Assembly (NCBI RefSeq): GCF_037975245.1
Contig: NC_092565.1
Span: forward strand, 15,839,499 to 15,903,498
DNA length: 64,000 bases
Direction of reading: 5' to 3'
Origin: Apostichopus japonicus
Taxonomy: Eukaryota; Echinodermata; Holothuroidea; Aspidochirotida; Stichopodidae
The translations under genes and the position numbers were made by a program. Position 1 is the first letter of the stretch; every line of letters starts with the position of its first letter. Positions 54,470 through 64,000 of the stretch are shown here, piece by piece. Under the pieces are notes generated by a model, which saw only the letters and a list, made by a program, of their open reading frames with translations, did no database searches and was not told the DNA's origin.

Positions 54470-56789
54470 AACCACGTTATAGAGCATCACGGATACCAAA
54501 CTTAACCTGAAACCAGTTCTAAAATATGAAACCTTGTTGCAGGTACTGTATGGTTTCAAAGCAAGCATTACCATTAGCATTGTCGAAATGAACGTTATCC
54601 CCTAAAGAAAGAATAAACATGTAAAACAGTCAAACTTATATATACATGACTTTCACCTGTGATTCTTATATACGGTGACCGGCTTGCGTATTTTTTTCTT
54701 CCCCCAGGACGAACGTGGGTTTCTGGTTTTTTCAGGAATTTACAAATTCGTTTGAAATCAGAGTTAGGGTTTAGAAAGTGGGAGACCGGCTTTACACACC
54801 TTCTACTTGAAATCAGTGACCTTTATACACCGCTCTAGTTGATGTGTTTGTTGGAAGGAACTTGTAACAGATGCAGTGTATACGTTTTCACGATGTAGGC
54901 TAACGATTATCCTCCATGTATTAAAGGATTGGTTCAGGTGTCTGACATGTCTATCTTGTATGAAAGAGCTTAAAAAGACAAACAGAATAGTGAAGAAACT
55001 ACCATGATAGAATTCTCCGTTAAGGAGATATCACATTTTGAAGATTTCAAAATAAATTTCTTTGCAAATGACTGGTGTAGAAAGACTAACTGTGAGGGTG
55101 TGATGTCACATCCTCACTTCCTTAACATGTGTCAATATATTTCATTAAAAAATAATTACATTTTTTTTCACAAATCTAAAAAATATAATCAAACATTCTT
55201 CAGATGCTAAATCTCAAATACTTCCCTTGACACATAAGAGATCTCCTGACGTATATTTTGGTTGTAAGTCATAAAATCTTACAAAATATTTTAATAAAGT
55301 AACAAAAACTTTTCAGGAATGTGAGGATATGACGTCACAGCTAGTCTAATTTCAGCAGTTTCTACACAATCAGATAGAACTTTAAACTTGAATATCTCCT
55401 AAACGGAAAAAGATATTTGAATAATTTCTTCACTATTGGGTTTCTTTTATTGCCCTCTTTCATATAAGATAAACATTTGTGACACCTAAACTATTCCTTT
55501 AATCAATTGCACAAAGCTACATGTTGGCAATAAAATTTATGTTGAAACGATCGTTGACTTAAATGATTGACTAATGATTGTTTTCATCAGACTAATTAAC
55601 TATCGCAAGTGAAAAATGTTCGCATCTTTCAGTTTAGTAATCTAAAATGAAATATCGCTGATTTCACTATACACGTCTATATCCGTTACCTGAAAATTTG
55701 AGGTATTATGGGCCGGGGAATTTCATATTGTTGACAATGTTATTGTATAGACATTTCGCGCTTCTGCTATTGCTGATTGCTATTGGTCAGTTCCTTGTAT
55801 CTGTAGGTTGAGTTAGTTTGAATTGGTTTTTCTTTCAGATACCCTTGTATACAATTACTAATCTCTTCTAAAAATGTCAATACACCTTATCGTCTCACCA
55901 TAACATTACTTATACCGGACTAAACTTTTGGAATCATGCATTCCTGATCATTTAAAACTCCCTTGTAGCAAATCCGCCTTTAAGAATAAGGTAAAACGTT
56001 ACTTAATTAGTCGGCTGGCGATTAATGCTTTCATCTAAGGCTCACAGACCTTATGTGTTTGTGTTCATCTATTCTTCTTGCTTTGTTTTGCCTTGTCTAG
56101 TTTTGATAATTATACTTTACGTAATTCTGTTATGAAATGGAAGCCGCCTACGTTTACAAGCTTTGTATAGCTATCTGTGGGTTCCTCCAAAGCTCGTTCA
56201 CTTTGTTATTTTGTATTTTGTTACAACAAAATGAGTTTAAATAAATGTTACGAAATCGAATTATCATCTCATGTTTATAGAACATGTGTGAACTACGTTG
56301 ATAAAGTGTTATATCAATAAATATGGAATCAACCAATCACGTAATCACGGAGATGCGTCTTTTGGAAGAGCTAAATTAACCCGATTGCCTGTGGACTGTT
56401 ATATTTCAAATGAACGTTATTTTAGAATTGTAATATTCCACCAAAATGTGCTAAGTGAACTGGCCGCATTATTTGAATAAAAGATCTCTTCATAATTTCC
56501 TTTTTGTGATTGATAGTAAGTTACAGAACGCTTCTGACCATATAGGTGTGTATCGAGTGGACGAGGGAGAGAGTGGACGGAAATCATTCAGCAAATGTAG
56601 AGTTTACAATAATGATCACAATTTCACGCCAGGATTTCATAAGTTCAAATATCCTTGTACTCACGTTTTCTCTAGTAATTTTTTCTTGTGTGTGTTTCAT
56701 ATGTGTGAGATCTCTTATGTGACAATATAGGCTGCAATTATAATGTATTTTTAATTAATGACGTAAAGTCGAGAAATAATCGCTTTACG

Positions 56790-56790
<1 letters not shown>
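54470..56790. other. Intergenic, no gene recognised
   Basis: The stretch is AT-rich. Open frames of 60-90 codons (for example 55004-55210 and 56455-56730) have no recognisable motif, no splice partners and compositions expected of AT-rich DNA. An AATAAA at about 54609 could end the lipase transcript. Confidence 0.45.
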
Positions 56791-58215
<1,425 letters not shown>

Positions 58216-58329
58216 GGTAACAATACAAGAAAAAGACTGAATGACTCGAATCATGGGTGTAATATTTGTTGTTATGTTCAATTGTCTTGCTTCCTAATGC
58301 TGAATGACATATCGCGAGTGGATCAGCTA

Positions 58330-58726
58330 ATAATAATAATAATAATACACAGTTCTTATAAAGCGCAAATACACACTTAAGTCTCAGTGCGCTGATTATT
58401 ATTAACCCCTGGTCATTGGTAACTTGTCACACCCACACACCAAAGTGTGCACAATTCAATCAATCTCTCCTGGGGCACCACAGTGCACCACAACCACGTG
58501 TCCCCTGGGGGACTTCCCATAGGGTGCAGCCACAAACCGGCGCACGCAACTATATTTACAAGTTACCTCGCAGGTCCCCATTTATACACCTGGGTGAAGA
58601 GAGGCAATGGAGATAAAGCGCCTTGCCCAAGGACACAACGCAATGATCTGGCCAGGGCTCGAACCTGTAATCCTTAGATCACAAGTCCACTGCCTTAACC
58701 ACTTGACCACAACGCCCCCCCCCCCC
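58330..58726 (-). mobile_element. tRNA-derived SINE, full length, copy 2
   Basis: On the minus strand the head has an A box (TGGTCAAGTGG) and a B box (GGTTCGAGCCC) with tRNA-like spacing. The body follows (CCTTGGGCAAGGCGCTTTAT, TTGCCTCTCTTCACCC, GGTGTATAAATGGGGACC). The end is GCGCTTTATAAGAAC with an ATT-repeat tail. CAGCTA flanks both sides (58324-58329 and 58727-58732), a likely 6-bp target duplication. The conserved body resembles SINE cores widespread in marine animals; the exact family name is not certain. Confidence 0.88.
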
Positions 58727-58897
58727 CAGCTAGGGAGCGATGTCTTCTAAAAGTATGGTATAGGGATGCAAATGCGGCTTTCAGGAAGACTATGAATTTA
58801 CAAAATGCCCCTGAGCAAGTTTCTATGCTGCCAACGGAGGAACAAGTTCAAAGTATTAACCCTAAGATATTGACTTGGTATCAAAGTACCACATCCA

Positions 58898-58944
<47 letters not shown>

Positions 58945-58946
<2 letters not shown>

Positions 58947-59925
58947 CAAACTATGAAAGAAACAATTACTATACAAGCTAAAGAAGAATAAGTGACTAAA
59001 TCTGCTGCTGCAGTTTATACAACTTGGGAAATAATTAATCCTGCAGCGCCTGACTATGACGATGTTTCATATACAATATGGTATACTCAACGACTTGGCG
59101 CACTGTATTAGCTATAGAGCGAGACTTTCTTTTTCACTTCGAACCCCAGTGAAGGCTTTTGCCGATCTTTTGCACCTCATGCTTGCATTAGGAGCCCTAA
59201 CTATTAGATAATCAGCATAATATCTCAACCGATACAGTGGCGCGACGGCTGAAAGAGCAGATATAATGTTTTAGCTCAATATCGGATAAAATTCACTACA
59301 TCAAAATTAAATTCAAACGTAAGATTGAGGGTATGTGGCGATTTTATATATTTTAAGGATTTATCATCTTTAGGCTGTTGTGAAAAGGAAAAGGTCAACG
59401 GTATTTCGACAGATCAGTCCGTTACTGAATACGAATCCATGGTCCTGTTTTGAAACCCTTCTATGATGGGCGGTATAGCAATTCCGGACGTAAGAAAGAG
59501 ACCTTGTAATTGTTTTACATTAAAAACACTGCTCCATTGCAGAAGTGATAATTGTAACGACCCATGTAACCCGAACGGATAGTTAAAAAATGTAGTCCCA
59601 AGCCTTATTTTACTTAATTTAGTTTTATGCACGTGTAATCCTTACTAGATCGTGGTGGACTGGGCATAAATAATTGATATCGCCTCAGTGATCCCGGTGA
59701 CGCTGGGACTTTGAACCGAGTGAAGCATTTTGGGCCCATGGTGAAACTATACTGCATCATTTCAGATCAAGAGGAAATTGGCGCCTCGGGTCTAGCAATA
59801 TATCGGTTCCCGAGTCGGTAAATATTATGACAAACTTAACGATTATAAAATCATGCAGCCGATGCTTACATTCTTCATAACGGCCATAACGGCAATAAAG
59901 TAGGATTAATATTCGGCATAACCAG
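58945..59925. other. Intergenic, no gene recognised
   Basis: A TA array ends at 58944. Beyond it no exon, RNA gene or transposon terminus was identified on either strand. Confidence 0.45.
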
Positions 59926-60160
59926 TATTTTCTAATAGGGTTGTGAATGAGTGGAACGGTTTGCCTTAGAAAGTTGTACTTGCAAGTAGTGTCAATGGGT
60001 TTAAGAATGCTTTGCACAAGCACTTTAAGCATTGTAATCGGGTCTGAGTGTTTGTGTCTTCAGTTTTTTTCTCTCTCCTATATAGGGTCCTTGATGGGGA
60101 CAATTGAGTGTCCCCCTGATCCTTTTTTTTTCTACTAAACTAAACTATAACTAAACTAAA
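59926..60160 (+). mobile_element. LINE 3' end with (CTAAA)n tail, copy 2
   Basis: It starts at the SNRVVNEWNGLP motif of the reverse-transcriptase C-terminus and is closely similar to 26800-27024. The GGGTCCTTGATGGGGACA 3' UTR block and CTAAACTAAACTA repeats follow. The 5' end is truncated. Two copies sharing this tail define one LINE family. It lies about 470 bp upstream of the exportin-7 start. Confidence 0.9.
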
Positions 60161-60626
60161 TTTTGCTGTCCGAGTCATTGACTTTCACCAATTATCGCTG
60201 CTGTAGGCTGGTTTCAATGCACGCGTCAATTTTACCACCAAAAAGTGCAAGTTTATGCCATTTACGCCAGTTTATGCCAGATCTTTCTGTGAGTGGTTAA
60301 TGGTACACATTTGGGACCGGGACCTAGCGTGCATGCGACTCCTTATCTTACGGTTATCTTTCACCGCATACTTTAACCAGGGACTTGCTATCTTAATGGC
60401 AACTTCCTGCTTTAACAACGCTATAGCTTGCGCTCAGTAAAGCAATTTAACTTTGACTTCTGTATGGCGATTTGTTTTTGCTGCGCTTTTTGGCACCCAT
60501 TTGCTTATCATAACCATTTTGGAACGGGGTTGGCTTTCCCCAGTCTAGCGTTTTTCTCAATTCCATAATGGTAACTGTAGTTTGAAGTTACAAATTTGTT
60601 CGCGCTAAACCAAACCAGAGGAAAAC
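60161..60626. promoter_or_regulatory. Exportin-7 upstream region (putative promoter)
   Basis: Non-coding sequence lies between the LINE tail and the likely exportin-7 start codon. No TATA box was identified. The interval is short, so promoter function is inferred from position only. Confidence 0.3.
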
Positions 60627-63600
60627 ATGGCGAATATAATAGAACAGGTGCCCAGGTTTTATTCTCAACAATTAACAAAACTCTTCTGGGATACTTTTCT
60701 TGAAGCATTTCATATATGTCTTTTGAAACTTATCGTAGTCACCTGAAGTTACGAATAACATATATTTAGAGCGATGTTTACTACAGAACCATGTTTTAGG
60801 CTAATCTCAATTCACCTTAATATGTTAGGCTCTTAGAAACATGTCCTAGTGTTACATGTAAACATGTACCGAAGTCTAGACTTCACTTGGCTTCACCTAA
60901 CTTGTGTAGGCCTACAGCACAGATCACATGTAGCAAAATAAGAGTAAAACGAAAGATTTGCTCAAAAATTGTCGAGATTATTTACTAACTATTGTACCTT
61001 TTATGTTTTTGTTAGGGCTGGTTTGATTGATCTTGTTCACATCAAAGAATTATAGAGTGTTCTTCATTCATTATTAATTGGAATGAATGAGATGAATTCT
61101 CAGTATAGTCTTTGGATTTAGCCTCAGCCTAGACTTAATCCTAAGCTAGCCTTGGATGCCTTGAATATTATGGTGGTATACATTAACTTCACATGTCCCC
61201 TAACTTTGTATAAGTACTGTCTCGTACAAGGCTATGTTAGCCTAGCTGTCAAATTATAGCCACTTTTTCAATCACAATTTTAATCTGCAAAGCATTAATG
61301 AAATGGCTTAATTGCCACAGTGAAGCAAGGATATATTAATTTTGTATTTGAGACACTTAACTAGATTATTCCGCCCAATTTGTGAAATTATACAGTAAAC
61401 TTCCAATGCATGTGCAAAGTTAGGGAAATTTTTTCCTGCTCTGAGCATTTTGCTTCCCAACCTTTACATGTGTAACTCAAGATTTCTATTTCTGGCAGAA
61501 TCTGGTCAAACCATCCATGAAGTAGCATAGCTAAAGGATAGAACTAAACCACTGAGCAACATGAGGGATATTTTTATCACTGCGATACTTGAAAAGAACA
61601 ATAAAAGAAACTGTCGCAAATTTAACATATACCATCATACTAGATCGGGGGGGGGGGGGGATAGGCTGGCCCAACTTAGAATGAATTTCCATGCTTTGTG
61701 AGTTAAATAGGAGGAATAGCTCTTCAACCTTTAGCCCCTGCCTAATACTAGTACCAGGGGTGGCGATTTGTTTCAAATATGGGGGGGGGACATTTGCTTG
61801 GGTGCAGGCGAATTACTATCAAAGCAGAGCGCCACCATTGGTTGGCGCGCAGCGTACAAGAAAATTTCTGGTTTTGATAGCCCCCCAGATCACCGGAAAT
61901 GGCACTTCTCGGACTTGAAAATGACCAACCAGATGTTTACTTTTGCCTGAGAACCAAGTTTTTCCCAATAGTTTTTTTTCATTCATAACCTTTTTCAAGA
62001 TTGTCATCAGTCACACTTCATGTTCGACCTCATCGCATCTCCTGTGGATCATTGCTTTTGTAGGTTATTCTACGTAACGCCCCACAATACCCGTCAGCCC
62101 CACTTTTCAAGGTTTTAAGCCCATTATTTGTTCAGAATTTGAATAATAAATTCACTTCAAATCATACCCATAATGTTGCACAAAATTTCATCTATGGACA
62201 ACCAATATTGAAAAACCACCTTCAATCCCTAACAGACCGGTCAAAATTGCACGAATAGAGGGAAATATGATGCAGGATGTTGGTCAAGGAATTTTCGAAA
62301 ATTCAGACACAGTTAATTTCTTGGTGTACATATATTAAAACCTCTTATAACGGCTACTATAAAATTATAACCTCCTCCCCTTGGCTACGCGCCTGCGGTT
62401 AGAAATCTTGTAGGAAACAGGTCAAATGGAAACCCTGTGAACCCATATCGATGTGGATCATATATGTGATTGTACGTACTTACACTCATACACAAGAGAT
62501 GTACAGACAATATGATAATAATCATGAGTGACAACATGCTATACGGTCAGTGGTCACAAAAACGACCACGAAGAGTCATTTACCTCATGCAGCATGTGTT
62601 GGATGAAGTTTTAGCCACCGCAAAATATGATTTGGATAAATAATCTCACGCATTATTTTCTATTTATAGCCACACAAAAAAATCATGCCACCAAATATTG
62701 GTGGGGGGGACACTAGTTACTATTAGATATACCGTATATCCCCCACCTAAAATATTGGGGGGACATATATATACATATATATATATATATAATATATATA
62801 TACAGGGTTATAGCCAAGCCGGCCGGCGGCGGCCGGTGGTAACCGCCACTCACGCCTGCCGGCCGGCATTGGAAGTGAATAAACAGTCCACCGGCCGGCA
62901 CAAAAAAATAGTAAAATGCTTGTGAAATACAACAAAAGTAACAAATTTATCTTTCCCTTGCCGTAAAACATGATAATAGCGTCACCTTTTTCTGTTATTT
63001 ACCAAAATACCCTTGACCCCACTGGGGCGTTGCCCTGGACCCCACCAGGGGCCCTTAAGCGGGCCCCTGGACCCCTGGCCGTGAGATGCAAGAGCTTCGC
63101 TCGCTACGCTTCGCAAATTTATTTAACCAGCACTCACAATCTCCTAGCTATAACCCTGTATATATATATATATATATATTTTCCTTATTCATCGGCAAAC
63201 CAAATTTCATTACGGATGCGGTCCGTCTAGGTATTCATTTCGAAAAAAGTAAAACCTATACTTTCGGCTGTAGTAACAAATTGTGACACGGTTAGACAGG
63301 CGCCATGCGAGAGATTTGCCAGGTAGGGGCGAAGCTTGTAGGCAAACTATCTAAGCGTAGCGCCACCATAGGTTGGCGCGAAGCGCAAAAGAAAATTTTG
63401 GCCGAAAATGCCTCCCAGATCGCTGGAAATGGCACTTCCCAGGCCTTGTAAGTTGCATCTAAGCATTTTCTATTTTGAAATTATTAACGATATCATGAAA
63501 AAACTACAAAAAATATGCTAAAAAAAAACTATGCCACCAAATATTGGGGGGGATATTAGATACTATATCCCCCCACCTAAAATATTAGGGGGGACATGTA

Positions 63601-63971
63601 CCCCCCATGATCGCCGCCCATGACTAGTACACAGCGCATCATCGGTGTCATGATCCAACAACCATAATGCTATGACTGAGAGCCCACTAGTAAGAGGCAT
63701 GTCGTCAAGAGCAACTGTGGACAAAGACACAATTGATAAGTGGGGTTGCCTTCTTTATGTCAAAGCTTTGTCATTTCATTTCACGTTCATCTACTACCCA
63801 GCTTTCCCACTTTTTCATTCACTTTAGGACCTGGTACAGTTAGAAAGACTTTGTAAGCAGCTCTACGAGAGTCCTGACAGTGCACAGAGAGCACTAGCCG
63901 AAAAAGCACTGGTTGAGTTTACCAATGCTGCAGATCTCAACAAATGCCAGATGCTCTTAGAAAGAGCTGAT
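60627..63971 (+). CDS. xpo7: Exportin-7, N-terminal two coding exons (partial)
   Basis: The securely identified exon is 63828-63971, with a CACTTTAG acceptor and GAT|GTAAGT donor, 144 bp in phase 0. It encodes [17 protein letters not shown], then [10 protein letters not shown] and [11 protein letters not shown]. This is the N-terminal HEAT region of exportin-7, an importin-beta family nuclear transport receptor that binds Ran-GTP and moves cargo through the nuclear pore. The residues fit exportin-7 better than its vertebrate paralogue RanBP17. A start exon at 60627-60647 (MANIIEQ, strong Kozak context, GTG donor) joins in frame and has the expected length before the QLE..CKQLYE motif. Its donor CAG|GTGCCC is weak, so this exon is less certain. 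The roughly 3.2-kb first intron is largely transposon. The rest of this usually ~1,090-residue protein is beyond the right edge. Confidence 0.92.
61755..63622. mobile_element. Composite hAT-like element in exportin-7 intron 1
   Basis: The left end is CAGGGGTGGCGATTTG and the right end, inverted, CATGGGCGGCGATCATG. Perfect 8-bp target duplications ACTAGTAC lie at 61747-61754 and 63623-63630. The interior contains two direct copies of each of two blocks: the GCGCCACC..GGTTGGCGC block (61817-61912 and 63346-63444), and a block with CACCAAATATTGG and ACCTAAAATATT (about 62686-62766 and 63532-63602). It looks like two related elements joined under one outer duplication, with a third small element at 62803-63158. 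No transposase. Confidence 0.88.
62803..63158. mobile_element. Small nested element in a TA array
   Basis: The termini CAGGGTTATAGC and GCTATAACCCTG are perfect 12-bp inverted repeats. They are flanked by TA repeats on both sides (TATATATA), compatible with an 8-bp target duplication inside a microsatellite. The left part is very GC-rich (GCCGGCCGGCGGCGGCCGG). A CCCCTGG-rich part follows at about 63015-63080. No coding capacity. Confidence 0.8.
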
Positions 63972-64000
63972 GTAAGTCCACACTTTGCAATGTACTTATC

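Noticed and set aside
58616-58705. Possible tRNA gene on the minus strand
   Set aside because: The A and B boxes are real, but the segment is the head of a SINE with a conserved body, 3' tail and flanking duplication.

Overview
The window is animal nuclear DNA. It is AT-rich and holds genes broken by long GT-AG introns, non-LTR and LTR retrotransposon remains, tRNA-derived SINEs, minisatellites and a dense load of small DNA transposons. The coding sequences (an exportin-7 start, a Knickkopf/Skeletor-type DM13-DOMON protein, a single-domain pancreatic-type lipase) and the repeat types fit a marine invertebrate deuterostome, most likely an echinoderm. That placement is inference from protein character, since no species-diagnostic marker is visible.

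Three protein-coding genes are supported, all on the plus strand. (1) 10411-41843: a 15-exon gene for a secreted, probably GPI-anchored protein of 651 residues, with signal peptide, two DM13 domains, a DOMON domain and a C-terminal cupredoxin-like domain. The exons sum to exactly 1956 bp with consistent phases, and one is a 28-bp microexon. (2) 48170-53870: a five-exon gene for a 345-residue secreted lipase with a complete Ser-Asp-His triad. It has a nearly deleted lid and no PLAT domain, an arrangement typical of phospholipase A1-like members. (3) 60627 to beyond the right edge: the first two coding exons of exportin-7, whose first intron is filled with DNA transposons.

Layout: 1-2580 non-coding with a foldback repeat; 2580-7290 two diverged exon-like repeats around a decayed Copia gag; 7325-8404 nested hAT-like elements; 8413-10410 upstream region of gene 1; 10411-41843 gene 1, with introns swollen by a LINE fragment, SINEs, two hAT-like elements, a 350-bp palindrome and several tandem repeats; 41844-48169 its 3' flank with a 43-bp minisatellite; 48170-53870 the lipase, with three hAT-like insertions in intron 1; 54030-54233 a long palindrome just after its stop; 56790-58726 a hAT-like insertion in a tandem repeat, then a SINE; 59926-60160 a LINE 3' end; 60627-64000 exportin-7.

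The most unusual signal is a set of ten hAT-like elements, most with intact target-site duplications. Apart from one small element they fall into two groups by a subterminal hairpin block: one has a GCGCCA...TGGCGC block near its left end, the other a GGGGAGGGGG...CCCCCTCCCC block near its right end. The genes show no sign of working together as a pathway.
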